This document shows, in pieces, positions 51,015-59,794 of a stretch of 64,000 bases of DNA (position 1 is its first letter; each line of letters starts with the position of its first letter). This stretch comes from Flammeovirga sp. SJP92 (lineage in GTDB: Bacteria; Bacteroidota; Bacteroidia; Cytophagales; Flammeovirgaceae): the NCBI RefSeq assembly GCF_001583495.1, contig NZ_LQAQ01000100.1:62001-126000 (forward strand), given 5' to 3'. The position numbers and the translations under genes are program-made. The notes under the pieces are model-generated. The model was not told the origin of the DNA and searched no databases. It saw nothing but the letters and a program-made list of their open reading frames with translations.

Positions 51015-52211
51015 CTACTTATATTTCAATATTGGAGCCCCTATTTTTACCTCTTTATTGATAGTTAAGGCTTTAATTACACCCTCACGTTCAGCCACAA
51101 TCTCAAAAGTAGCTTTATCAGATTCAACTTCTACCAAAACATCATTAATATTGATATGGTCACCTTCCTTTACATGCCATTTTGTGATAGTGACTTTGTC
51201 GATATCAGGACTTAATGCAGGAATACGAACAAGATCTTCTTCATTCTCTTTTTTACGATTAGGATTATAGATAACCATAATGATATCATTGACCAAAACT
51301 TCTTTCTTGGGATTTAGATAAATGACTTCACCAGCTTCATAATTTTCTAATTCTATTGTCGCTTTGTCGGTTTCCACGTCAGCAATGATGTCTCCCACTT
51401 TCACAATGTCACCAAGTTTCACATGCCATTTAGAAATAATGGCTGATTTCATATCATCCATCATTTTTGGCATTCTAACCGCCTCACTGTCTTCAGGAAT
51501 CTCCACTTCAGTCATTTCTAAGCTCTCAGGAGCTACTATATCTTTAGCAACCTTTTTGTCTGATTGATTATTTTTAAAACCTGTTACAGTCAAAATAATT
51601 TCATTTACCAATAATTCCTTTTTAGGATTTATATATGTAACTACTCCATCATCATAACTTTCTAGTTCCATAACGGCTTTTTCCGTTTCAACCTCAGCTA
51701 GAATATCACCAGCTTTAATTGTCTTACCAACTTCTGTGAAGACATGAATGATACGAGCCATTTTCATATTCTCATGCATTATGGGCAGTCTTACAGCTTC
51801 GCTTCCTTCAGGAATCTCCACTTCGGTTATTTCAAGGTCTTTGTATTCAAAAGTCTTTTTTAGGGTTGGGTTTTTAGATTTTATAATCATGATAACATCA
51901 TTGACCAAAACTTCTTTCTTGGGATTTAGATAAGTGACTTCACCAGCTTCATAATTTTCTAATTCCATTGTCGCTTTGTCGGTTTCCACGTCAGCAAGGA
52001 TGTCTCCCACTTTCACAATGTCACCAAGTTTCACATGCCATTTCGAAATAACGCCTGATTTCATATCATCCATCATCTTTGGCATTCTAACCGCCTCACT
52101 GTCTTCAGGAATCTCCACTTCAGTCATTTGAAGGTTTTGCCCTATAGGTTTTATGCTAGGTGTAGTTTCTTTAGAAGAAGAACTAAAGAATTGAAGTAGT
52201 TTGCTTAACAT
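51015..52211 (-). CDS. Stand-alone tetra-lipoyl-domain protein
   Basis: 398 residues that contain four biotinyl/lipoyl-attachment domains and nothing else recognisable. Each has the E2-type lysine turn: Lys79 (VETDKAT), Lys178 (VETEKAV), Lys283 (VETDKAT) and Lys366 (VESDKAT). The ordinary E2 parts, a peripheral-subunit-binding domain and the acyltransferase core with its HxxxD motif, are absent. Linkers contain TEVEIPEDSEAVRMPKM. It could be a lipoate-bearing carrier for a 2-oxoacid dehydrogenase complex, or a lipoate reservoir. No lipoate ligase or dehydrogenase gene is nearby. Domains 1 and 3 are almost identical in DNA. There is no signal peptide, so it is cytoplasmic. Confidence 0.85.
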   Translation of the reverse strand: MLSKLLQFFSSSSKETTPSIKPIGQNLQMTEVEIPEDSEAVRMPKMMDDMKSGVISKWHVKLGDIVKVGDILADVETDKATMELENYEAGEVTYLNPKKEVLVNDVIMIIKSKNPTLKKTFEYKDLEITEVEIPEGSEAVRLPIMHENMKMARIIHVFTEVGKTIKAGDILAEVETEKAVMELESYDDGVVTYINPKKELLVNEIILTVTGFKNNQSDKKVAKDIVAPESLEMTEVEIPEDSEAVRMPKMMDDMKSAIISKWHVKLGDIVKVGDIIADVETDKATIELENYEAGEVIYLNPKKEVLVNDIIMVIYNPNRKKENEEDLVRIPALSPDIDKVTITKWHVKEGDHININDVLVEVESDKATFEIVAEREGVIKALTINKEVKIGAPILKYK

Positions 52212-52339
52212 TTGTGGTAATTCAAAATTTTTGTCTTAGTACTTATTTAATATACAGAAGTAATATAACGAACTTTTTTATTAGTAATAACAGGTAACTT
52301 TAAAATCATCATAAACTATTCGCTAAAGCGTATTGGCTT

Positions 52340-52347
52340 TATCTTTG
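52340..52347 (+). promoter_or_regulatory. Possible -7 box for the DUF4241 gene
   Basis: TATCTTTG matches TAnnTTTG 35 bases upstream of the ATG. The -33 position reads ATT, one base off TTG. Confidence 0.4.
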
Positions 52348-52382
52348 AACACATCAATAGAGCAAATTATATGTCATAAACT

Positions 52383-53450
52383 ATGGATAAGGTAATAGTA
52401 GCTTCTCCAGAAGCTAGAGTGAAACTTTTCACGGAACACTGGTACAAACAGTGGAAAACCATTTCAGATAGTCATCAAAAGAATGATAAAAAAGATTTTG
52501 ATTTTGAGGTTTGGAGAGAAATGGTCAATGAGGTTGATAAATCACATTTTCTTGAAAACTGTGGATCAGAGACACAGGGATCTTTTACTCATTCACAACC
52601 TCGTATACATAAAGATTTTACAGAAATATTGGATGTAAAAATAAAAGAAGATGAGGCAGATGTTATCACAAAGACGGAATATGAAACAAAGTATTCAGAT
52701 AGTTTTCTTTTTTTTAAGTTGAAATTCATAGACAATAATTGGTTGATTCAGTCTATGGATGTACATGCAAACCATCCTCATACTCTGATGGTTTCGGATG
52801 AACATCAACAAGAAATATTCTCTAAGTGTTCAGAGAGTGCTCCTTTTGTAAAAGTTATAGATCAACTTGACCTGAATGAGAATATACTTTTCCAACATGG
52901 AAGAAAAGTGGAAACCAAAAGGTTTGGAGAAGGTGTGACAGAAATGAATACAGTAGGTAATCTAAATCTGCAAACAGGTGTCATGTCGATATTAGACATT
53001 GGTTATGATTTTAAAGATTTTGAACCCTTACATATTAAAGTAAAACCGGGGCAATACAAAGTAGAATCGTTAACCGCATTTGGTAAAAGTATAGGCGTAC
53101 GAGTGTTATTTTCAGAAGAAAAGGCCGTGAAGTGGTATGCGGCAAACACATTGAATGGCTATGGAATTTATACTGTTGATGCTGGAAATTTAGCTATTTT
53201 CGATGCCGGAGATTTAACGAAACTCACTTTTGCACAAAAAGAATATGAGTTTAATAAATGGTCAAGAGTTGGAGGAACGCAATTGATCACATTAGAGAAT
53301 AAAAATGACTGTGTTATTACTGATGGTGATGGAGATGGTTCTTATCCGGCACTTTGGGGAGTCAATGAAAACGAAGAAATAGTTTCTTTATATATCGATT
53401 TTATCATTTTAGTTGAAGAAAATGAAAATGAAGTCATATATTCTGTCTAA
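52383..53450 (+). CDS. NTF2-like plus DUF4241 domain protein, immunity-type
   Basis: 355 residues. The first 150 (RVKLFTEHWYKQW and SDSFLFFKLKFIDNNWLIQSMDVHA pattern) look like an NTF2-fold domain as seen in immunity and related proteins. Residues about 200-355 match DUF4241: NGYGIYTVDAGNLAIFDAG and DGDGDGSYPALWGVNENE. DUF4241 proteins occur in immunity positions next to polymorphic toxins. No toxin gene is in view, so it is either an orphan immunity gene or has another role. No signal peptide. Confidence 0.7.
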   Translation: MDKVIVASPEARVKLFTEHWYKQWKTISDSHQKNDKKDFDFEVWREMVNEVDKSHFLENCGSETQGSFTHSQPRIHKDFTEILDVKIKEDEADVITKTEYETKYSDSFLFFKLKFIDNNWLIQSMDVHANHPHTLMVSDEHQQEIFSKCSESAPFVKVIDQLDLNENILFQHGRKVETKRFGEGVTEMNTVGNLNLQTGVMSILDIGYDFKDFEPLHIKVKPGQYKVESLTAFGKSIGVRVLFSEEKAVKWYAANTLNGYGIYTVDAGNLAIFDAGDLTKLTFAQKEYEFNKWSRVGGTQLITLENKNDCVITDGDGDGSYPALWGVNENEEIVSLYIDFIILVEENENEVIYSV

Positions 53451-53526
53451 AGAGTAGAACTATACATAACATTTGTAATCAAATATCACTTGTTCAAGGT
53501 GGTATTTTTTATTAAAATTTGGGCAT

Positions 53527-53560
53527 AAAAAAAGCATCAAACCGTAAGATTTGATGCTTT
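53527..53560 (-). terminator. Terminator of tRNA-Ser
   Basis: Stem AAAGCATCAAA/TTTGATGCTTT lies eight bases downstream of the tRNA (minus strand) and is followed there by more T. The same hairpin recurs at 54797-54828. Confidence 0.8.
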
Positions 53561-53567
53561 GTGTTTG

Positions 53568-53652
53568 CAGAGAGTGAGGGATTCGAACCCCCGGTACCTC
53601 GCGGTACAATGGTTTTCAAGACCACCGCATTCGACCACTCTGCCAACTCTCT
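53568..53652 (-). tRNA. tRNA-Ser (UGA)
   Basis: 85-base class II tRNA. Acceptor AGAGAGT/ACTCTCT, anticodon TGA in loop CTTGAAA, a long variable arm (GTACCGCGAGGTAC) and T-loop TTCGAAT. CCA is not encoded. Confidence 0.95.
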
Positions 53653-53821
53653 ATGTGCTATCTTTGTGTGATAGCGGGTGCAAATATGTAGGTTTATTTT
53701 TAAAGTGACAAGTCTATTGAGGATTAATTTTTAATAAAATTATTAATGCACTGTATTATAGTACTTTAAAATTATAATATTTCTTCTTTTTAATTTCAGG
53801 ACAGCATTTTAACCTAGCTTA

Positions 53822-54358
53822 TTAGTAATAAAAAAGCACTAAGTCTTGATTTTTTTCTTTTGCCAGATCAATCCAGCTTATGAATTGTAGGATTTGATCC
53901 TCCTCAAAGTCACTATTTCTGATAGAGTGGAGAGCGGTATTGAAATTATTTCTTTCAACGGTAAAAACTACAGGAAAATCATCAGAGGCAGGAAGACTTA
54001 TTTTATTTTCGGAATCGATGGTATACATCTTAAATTCATTCAAATTGAATAAAGGGTCAATGCCTATTGGGTACCAATAAGAATTATTGCAGGTAAAGCC
54101 TAGTATTTTGATAAGGCTTTCGAGAATGTACCAATGCTTGGCTCCGTTATAAGCTTCTGATGCTTTACCGTCTAGAAACTCAGTTAAGATATCAACGGCC
54201 TTTTCCCAGCCATCTTCTACTTCTAAGTTATCGTCAATCCTTTCCAGTTCATAAGAAGTTTTCTGAATCAGTTCTTTTTTGACGTCATCATCATTTACCC
54301 CATAGCATGTTTTAATGTACCCTAAGTCTATTCTGTAGGGCATAATACCGTATCCCAT
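53822..54358 (-). CDS. DUF7691-like protein
   Basis: 178 residues, acidic and without signal or membrane segment. The start MGYGIMPYRIDLGYIKTCYG and GAKHWYILESLIKILG are the pattern I associate with small proteins now grouped as DUF7691, which appear singly or near polymorphic-toxin immunity genes. The match is by memory, so the family is tentative. With the NTF2/DUF4241 gene on the other side of tRNA-Ser it suggests an accessory spot next to this tRNA, though no toxin is present. Confidence 0.5.
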   Translation of the reverse strand: MGYGIMPYRIDLGYIKTCYGVNDDDVKKELIQKTSYELERIDDNLEVEDGWEKAVDILTEFLDGKASEAYNGAKHWYILESLIKILGFTCNNSYWYPIGIDPLFNLNEFKMYTIDSENKISLPASDDFPVVFTVERNNFNTALHSIRNSDFEEDQILQFISWIDLAKEKNQDLVLFYY

Positions 54359-54794
54359 ACTGATTAATTGTTTTAGTTTTTATTTAAGAGTAAGTACATT
54401 GTAAGCTAAGCTTTCGTTAATTTTCAATCTATCTTTCTACATGAGCTTATAAGATTTACTTTCAAGTTTCCTTCATTTTGTCTTAACACAAAACAAAGCA
54501 AAAAAATCAAGGCTTGGAAGTCAAAAGCTAAATTCTATTTCTCTCACCTCAATGTTTTTAAACTCGCTTTATTCAAACAAGAGAATTACGGCTCATTGCA
54601 TAAAAATCTTAATGCTTTTCCCTTCAAGGCCGGGAAAGTACTATCAAACGAATTAGGTAGAAAGCCTACTGGAACGAATGTTAAGCGTTAGCATCATTCG
54701 TGCCCTTCAGATCATCAGAAATCTCTTGATTTCTAAATACTATAAATAACTAAAACTTAGTTTACAATCTAGTAAGTTCAGAAAAAGATACATA
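54359..54794. other. Noncoding region with a dispersed repeat and an imperfect palindrome
   Basis: About 435 bases with no ORF. It holds the second copy of a dispersed repeat (54485-54545) and, near 54678-54705, the imperfect palindrome CGAATGTTAAGCG/CGTTAGCATCATTCG. It may be the relic of a mobile or repetitive element; I cannot identify one. Confidence 0.5.
54485..54545. repeat. Dispersed intergenic repeat, copy 2 (inverted relative to copy 1)
   Basis: This is the reverse-complement counterpart of 37695-37755, sharing the core CAAAAAAATCAAGGCTT and GAAGTCAAAAG. Confidence 0.65.
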
Positions 54795-54830
54795 AAAAAG
54801 CATCAAACCGAAAAGATTTGATGCTCTTTT
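54795..54830 (-). terminator. Terminator of the cdsA operon
   Basis: GCATCAAA/TTTGATGC stem with an eight-base loop; on the minus strand it is followed by TTTTTTATG. It nearly repeats the hairpin after tRNA-Ser. Confidence 0.8.
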
Positions 54831-54890
54831 GAATGCAGAGTTGATAGCGTTGAATGCTTCTTTCTGCCAATTATCTCCTGGGATAGGTTT

Positions 54891-55730
54891 TTATAAATTT
54901 GGAGGGAATAACTTCAGAAACGCCGCAATAAAGGGAGCAGAGAGTAATAACCCATCAAATCTATCTAGAAAACCACCGTGCCCTGGAAGTGTTTTTCCTG
55001 AATCTTTGATACTCATTGATCTCTTGAAAAGTGATTCAACAAGGTCGCCATAAGTACCTGTAACTACAATGATGATGGCGATAGTCACCCATCTCCATGC
55101 TTCTAGAGAAGTAAAGAAATGAGAGAAAATTAAGCTGACTGTTACGCCAAGTGCCGCACCGCCAATACTTCCTTCCCATGTTTTTTTAGGAGAAACTCTT
55201 TCAAAAAGTTTTCTTCGTCCAAATGTTTTACCTGAGAAGTAGGCACCCGAATCATTGGCCCATAAGATGAGCATAGCGCCTATAAGTATTTCATAATGGT
55301 ATTTTGTATCAAAAAATACATAAGCATGAATCAACGAATAAGGTACTGCAACATACATCACTCCAAGGAAGGTGTAAGCTAAGTTTTTAAATGGTTTATC
55401 ATCTTTTTTGTTGTAAAGCTTAATAAGATAAGCGGAAGAAAAACCCAAAAAGATGAGGTATAGCCATTTTGATTCAATTATATCTAATTCAATAAAAAAT
55501 GTAAGACAGTAAATCAGAATCCCTAAGCAAGTACCATAAGTACGAAGAGGTAAGTGTGACTCCAAACGTAGCAGTTGATAAAACTCCAGAATGGTAGCAA
55601 CACTGATAAATAAAAATAAAATAAAATAGGTCCAAACTCCGTAGTATATGGCGCCAAGCATACCAATACCTCCTAAAAATCCAACGATGACACGTTGGGT
55701 GAGTTCAGAGCTTTTATTCAAATTGAACAT
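54891..55730 (-). CDS. cdsA: Phosphatidate cytidylyltransferase
   Basis: 279 residues from the ATG at 55730 (MFNLNKSSEL); a longer frame to 55778 adds 16 residues unlike the family and overlaps the upstream gene more. Seven to eight transmembrane helices are present. The family signature is complete in SLFKRSMSIKDSGKTLPG followed by HGGFLDRFDG near the C-terminus, and SPKKTWEGSIGG precedes it. The enzyme makes CDP-diacylglycerol from phosphatidate and CTP for all phospholipids. The start overlaps the DUF2007 gene by 17 bases, so the two are coupled. Confidence 0.92.
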   Translation of the reverse strand: MFNLNKSSELTQRVIVGFLGGIGMLGAIYYGVWTYFILFLFISVATILEFYQLLRLESHLPLRTYGTCLGILIYCLTFFIELDIIESKWLYLIFLGFSSAYLIKLYNKKDDKPFKNLAYTFLGVMYVAVPYSLIHAYVFFDTKYHYEILIGAMLILWANDSGAYFSGKTFGRRKLFERVSPKKTWEGSIGGAALGVTVSLIFSHFFTSLEAWRWVTIAIIIVVTGTYGDLVESLFKRSMSIKDSGKTLPGHGGFLDRFDGLLLSAPFIAAFLKLFPPNL

Positions 55731-55923
55731 CTTGTTTAATAATTTGTGTTGCCTTCTCAGCAACAGATTTCTCAACATAAACTTCCCTATAACCGAAGTT
55801 ATTGTAAGAAGAATCTCTTTTATCTAAAATAACGGCATTTACACCTTTTGCCTCTAATGTTTCTTTGACGATTTCAGCTTGGTATAGCTTTTCGCTGCTG
55901 AACACTTTTTCCCAATTATCCAT
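55714..55923 (-). CDS. DUF2007 small protein
   Basis: 69 residues. WEKVFSSEKLYQAEIVKETLEAKGV and REVYVEKSVAEKATQII match DUF2007, a small ACT-like or signal-transducing fold common in Bacteroidota. The gene sits between the CPBP protease (24-base gap upstream) and cdsA (17-base overlap downstream), an arrangement typical of the phylum. It probably modulates a partner; the role is unknown. Confidence 0.82.
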   Translation of the reverse strand: MDNWEKVFSSEKLYQAEIVKETLEAKGVNAVILDKRDSSYNNFGYREVYVEKSVAEKATQIIKQDVQFE

Positions 55924-55946
55924 GTTATTGTTTATTGAAATTTAGA

Positions 55947-56873
55947 TTAGTGATTAAAAGATAATTTTTCACCTCGTTTCTTATATAAGAATAAGATTCC
56001 AAAGGCGAAAATTGTAGACAGTATTACAATATACCATTCCGGAGCTTCCGTTGAAAATGGATCTGCCATTTCTTTTAATATTTCTTCTTTATTTACATAA
56101 ACACTGATAACAGTAATTGCATTATTTGTAATATGGGCTAATATAGCTGGATATAAACTTTTACCTGACCACAAAAATAAGTAACCTAGCAATACTCCCA
56201 AGAACATTCTTACAAAGAAACCATAAAATTGTAAGTGAATTGCCGAAAAGATGATGGCCGTCACCCAAATTGCTACGTGAGCATTTTTAAACATTCCTTC
56301 CAAATAGCCTTGGACATACCCTCTGAATAGTAACTCTTCACCAATGCCCGCAAGTACTGCAATGACAAGGAAGCCTACTAGAAATTCAGAAAAACTTTGG
56401 AAGTCAACTAAAAAGATGGTCAGTTTGGCCAGATCGAGTTCCGTGTTTTTCATGGCCATTTCTAGATCACGTAGTGCGGCAGGAAACTCAATATTTTGAT
56501 TCCAGACCAGCATAGCGGACCCTAGCGGCAGAAAAACCGAAATCACAATCATACTCAAAAGTAATTGACTTTTTTCAGGAAGTCTTTTACTTAATTTCTC
56601 TGTGAAAGATGAGTCATAAAAATAGCCGAAGAAAAGCGGCCCTAATATAAAGGTGAAAAGTGCTGATATCCCTTGCACGGTCAATAGTACCATTCTGTTT
56701 TCTCTATGCTGTAGTTGTGCAAACACTTCTTGTACGTCAAAGTCGTAAAGAGGCATTAAAACACCAACGATAACAGCTTGTCCAACAAACGTGGCCATGA
56801 TCACAAAAAGGATAAGTAAAAGAAATTTTTTAAAGAAATATCCAGGATTTTGCGCTTGAATATGGTCTGTCAT
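55947..56873 (-). CDS. CPBP-family intramembrane metalloprotease
   Basis: 308 residues with about eight transmembrane helices. The Abi/CAAX motifs are intact: EELLFRGYVQG (Glu-Glu plus Arg), the FSAIHLQF histidine, and HITNNAI near the C-terminus, together making the metal site. The family includes CAAX prenyl proteases and bacteriocin-immunity-type membrane proteins; substrates of bacterial members are mostly unknown. It is the first gene of the run leading to DUF2007 and cdsA. Confidence 0.87.
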   Translation of the reverse strand: MTDHIQAQNPGYFFKKFLLLILFVIMATFVGQAVIVGVLMPLYDFDVQEVFAQLQHRENRMVLLTVQGISALFTFILGPLFFGYFYDSSFTEKLSKRLPEKSQLLLSMIVISVFLPLGSAMLVWNQNIEFPAALRDLEMAMKNTELDLAKLTIFLVDFQSFSEFLVGFLVIAVLAGIGEELLFRGYVQGYLEGMFKNAHVAIWVTAIIFSAIHLQFYGFFVRMFLGVLLGYLFLWSGKSLYPAILAHITNNAITVISVYVNKEEILKEMADPFSTEAPEWYIVILSTIFAFGILFLYKKRGEKLSFNH

Positions 56874-57088
56874 GTTCTTTTATTACATTTGTATTTTAAA
56901 ACAAATAAGACCTAATATTCCTAATAGTTGTTATGAATTGACTCATAATTAGGAATTTAGGAACCTAAAGTGTTTTAATAGAGTTCACTAATGATAGCAA
57001 AGATACACTTCTTTTAATAAGTGTAGTAATCGCACGATTGGAATCAGGAAGTTCATACTTTGCTAAACGTATTAAAAGCTATAGAAAA

Positions 57089-58081
57089 GTGGTAAAAATA
57101 GGGGATTTAGAAATAAAAGATTTTCCATTACTGTTAGCACCAATGGAAGATGTGAGTGACCCTCCTTTCAGAGCGGTTTGTAAGGAAAACGGTGCAGACT
57201 TAATGTATACAGAATTTATTTCTGCAGAGGGGTTAATTCGCGATGCAGCAAAAAGTCGTCAGAAATTAGATATCTACGATTATGAACGCCCGATCGGTAT
57301 TCAGATTTTCGGAGAGAAAATTGAATCTATGAGAGAGGCGGCAGCCATTGCTGAAGAAGCAAATCCAGAAATTATTGATATCAACTATGGCTGTCCCGTG
57401 AAAAAAGTGGCAGGTAGAGGAGCTGGTGCAGGTATTCTTTTGGATATCGACAAGATGCAGAAGATGACCGAGGAAATTGTGAAGCAGGTGAAAAAACCTG
57501 TTACCGTAAAAACTCGTCTAGGTTGGGATCACGACAATATTCGCATTTTAGAAGTTGCCAAAAGACTTCAAGATGTGGGTGTGCAAGCATTGACAATTCA
57601 CGGCCGTACTCGTCAGCAGATGTACAAAGGAGTAGCGGATTGGAACCCGATTGCTGAGGTGAAGGCGCATCCGGATATTCACATTCCAATTTTCGGAAAC
57701 GGTGATATTGACTCTCCTCAAAAAGCGGTTGAATACAAAGAGAAATATGGTATCGATGGAATCATGATCGGTAGAGCTTCTATTGGCTATCCTTGGATTT
57801 TCAGAGAAATCAAGCACTACATGGAAACAGGAGAAATCCTTGATCCTCCATCAATGCAAGAAAGAATTGATACTGTAAAACGTCACCTGAATTTCTCAGT
57901 AGAGTGGAAAGGAGATAAAACAGGAATTTTTGAAATGAGAAGACATTACACGACTTATTTCAGAGGTGTACAGCATTTCAAGCCTTTCAGAACTCAGTTG
58001 GTGGAAGCAATGACTCATGATGAGGTATTAAATATCCTTTCAGAAGTAGAAGAGGCTTTTGATAAGCAAGTGATTTACTAG
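57089..58081 (+). CDS. dusB: tRNA-dihydrouridine synthase B
   Basis: 330 residues from the GTG at 57089 (VVKIGDLEIKDFP), the usual DusB beginning; a TTG at 57038 would add 17 residues without conservation. The FMN-binding TIM barrel has PLLLAPMEDVSDPPFR at the start, catalytic Cys in DINYGCPVKKVAGRGAGAG, and HGRTRQQMYKG and FGNGDI further on. It reduces specific uridines in the D-loop of tRNA with NADPH. It is a single gene closed by a terminator. Confidence 0.88.
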   Translation: MVKIGDLEIKDFPLLLAPMEDVSDPPFRAVCKENGADLMYTEFISAEGLIRDAAKSRQKLDIYDYERPIGIQIFGEKIESMREAAAIAEEANPEIIDINYGCPVKKVAGRGAGAGILLDIDKMQKMTEEIVKQVKKPVTVKTRLGWDHDNIRILEVAKRLQDVGVQALTIHGRTRQQMYKGVADWNPIAEVKAHPDIHIPIFGNGDIDSPQKAVEYKEKYGIDGIMIGRASIGYPWIFREIKHYMETGEILDPPSMQERIDTVKRHLNFSVEWKGDKTGIFEMRRHYTTYFRGVQHFKPFRTQLVEAMTHDEVLNILSEVEEAFDKQVIY

Positions 58082-58105
58082 TTGTAAGGAGAAAAGTAAG
58101 AATAT

Positions 58106-58151
58106 GGGATAAGGTTTTTGTACTTTATAGTATAAAATCTTATCCCTTTTC
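58106..58151 (+). terminator. Terminator after dusB
   Basis: A 13-pair stem (58106-58118 with 58134-58146, one wobble) is followed by TTTTCT. Confidence 0.78.
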
Positions 58152-58281
58152 TATTCATTAAAAAATATTTTTTTCAAATGTGAACAACTTTTCACTTTCA
58201 AATGCAGTATAAGTACATAAATTAAAAAGTTGCCAACATTAGTGTTGGTATTTGATATTTCGCTCAAAATAATCAACTACT

Positions 58282-58746
58282 ATGAAATTTAAATTGAAGG
58301 CACTGTTTGTATTCTTTTGTTTTTTCAGCTTTAATCAATGGAGTTATTCACAATCCACACAAGATTTGAACCTTTCGAAAGGAAAATTGGCAGTTGGTGG
58401 ATATGATGTTGTGAGTTATTTCGATACAAAAGCGGTTGAAGGTGAAAAAGAGTTTACAACTGAGTATAAAGGTGCTGAATATCGATTTATTTCACAGAAA
58501 CATGTTGATAAGTTTTTAGCCAATCCGGAAAAGTACCTTCCTGCCTATGGTGGTTGGTGTGCTTATGCCATGGCAGACAAAGGAGAGAAAGTAAGTGTGA
58601 ATTACGAAACCTTCGTTGTACAGAATGGCAGGCTGATGCTTTTTTACAATAAGTTCTTTTCGAATACCAAAGAGTATTGGCATGAGGAAGGGCCTGATAA
58701 GTTGGAAAAGAAAGCAGATGCCAATTGGAATAAACTTGTCAATTAA
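58282..58746 (+). CDS. Secreted YHS-domain protein
   Basis: 154 residues. A signal peptide (about 1-23, ending in Tyr-Ser-Gln) precedes a YHS domain: LAVGGYDVVSYFDTKA, YRFISQKHVDKFLANPEKYLPAYGGWCAYAMA, with a Cys and Tyr/His pattern able to hold metal or heme-like ligands. YHS proteins of this type are periplasmic and implicated in metal or redox handling, but function is unproven. Single gene with its own terminator. Confidence 0.88.
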   Translation: MKFKLKALFVFFCFFSFNQWSYSQSTQDLNLSKGKLAVGGYDVVSYFDTKAVEGEKEFTTEYKGAEYRFISQKHVDKFLANPEKYLPAYGGWCAYAMADKGEKVSVNYETFVVQNGRLMLFYNKFFSNTKEYWHEEGPDKLEKKADANWNKLVN

Positions 58747-58749
58747 CAT

Positions 58750-58790
58750 AAAAAGAGTAATCCTAAATAAATGGGATTACTCTTTTTTAT
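58750..58790. terminator. Bidirectional terminator between YHS and the polyamine operon
   Basis: AAAAGAGTAATCC (58751-58763) pairs with GGATTACTCTTTT, with A/T tracts on both sides. Confidence 0.85.
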
Positions 58791-58816
58791 TTTCTATCAC
58801 TTCTTCAACTTAGTAC

Positions 58817-59794
58817 TTACCAGCCCAGTATATAAGCAAACATCAGAGGAGCGACGATACTCGCATCTGATTCTACAATGAATTTAGGTGATTTGGTATC
58901 GAGTTTACCCCAAGTTATTTTTTCATTGGGAACTGCTCCTGAATAAGAACCATAAGAAGTGGTGGAATCTGAAATCTGACAGAAATAACTCCAGAACGGT
59001 GTGTCTGTTCTTTCCAAATCTTGATAAAGCATTGGTACTACGCAAATAGGGAAATCACCGGCAATACCACCACCAATTTGATAAAAACCAATTCCTAAAT
59101 CTGTTGCATTTTCAGTATACCAATCCGCCAAGAAAGTCATGTATTCAATTCCTGATTTCATGGTAGAAGTTTTCAATTCACCCTTAATACAATAAGAGGC
59201 GAAAATATTACCGAGTGTTGAGTCTTCCCAACCTGGAACAACAATAGGCAAATTCTTTTTGGCTGCGGCCAGCATCCAACTATTTTTAGGATCAATCTCA
59301 TAATACTGCTCCAAAACACCTGATAGCAATAATTTATAAAGGAATTCATGTGGGAAATAACGCTCTCCTTTATCTTCTGCCTCTTTCCATATTTGGAAAA
59401 TATGTTCTTGTATTCTTCTAAATGCTTCTTCCTCAGGAATACAAGTATCCGTAACTCTGTTCAAACCTCTTTCCAGTAAATTCCACTCATCCTCAGGAGT
59501 AAGATCTCTGTAGTTGGGTACTCTTTCATAATGATTGTGTGCTACAAGGTTCATCACATCTTCCTCTAGGTTGGCACCTGTACAAGAAATGATCTGCACT
59601 TTATCCTGTCGGATCATTTCAGCAAAAGATCGACCGAGTTCGGCAGTTGACATAGCTCCAGCGAGAGAAACCAACATTTTTTTCCCATCACTGATATGTT
59701 TGACATAGGCTTCAGAAGCATCGATTAAAGTAGCGGCATTGAAATGCTTGTAGTGGGCAAGCATGAATTCGGTTACTGGTCCTTTATTTCCCAT
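58817..59794 (-). CDS. Deoxyhypusine synthase-family protein
   Basis: 325 residues with the DHS fold. The NAD-binding blocks are SLAGAMSTAELGR and SCTGANLEEDV, and the catalytic lysine of human DHS is matched by the Lys in WGKLD near residue 299 within SYSGAVPNEKITWGK. VESDASIVAPLMFAY is the conserved C-terminal motif. Bacteria do not make eIF5A, so the substrate must differ; a polyamine aminobutyl-transfer product such as homospermidine is plausible. It overlaps the agmatinase gene by 11 bases as the last gene of a polyamine operon. Confidence 0.85.
   Translation of the reverse strand: MGNKGPVTEFMLAHYKHFNAATLIDASEAYVKHISDGKKMLVSLAGAMSTAELGRSFAEMIRQDKVQIISCTGANLEEDVMNLVAHNHYERVPNYRDLTPEDEWNLLERGLNRVTDTCIPEEEAFRRIQEHIFQIWKEAEDKGERYFPHEFLYKLLLSGVLEQYYEIDPKNSWMLAAAKKNLPIVVPGWEDSTLGNIFASYCIKGELKTSTMKSGIEYMTFLADWYTENATDLGIGFYQIGGGIAGDFPICVVPMLYQDLERTDTPFWSYFCQISDSTTSYGSYSGAVPNEKITWGKLDTKSPKFIVESDASIVAPLMFAYILGW

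Noticed and set aside
53568-54358. Genomic island inserted at tRNA-Ser
   Set aside because: No integrase and no duplicated tRNA 3' end could be found around the gene.
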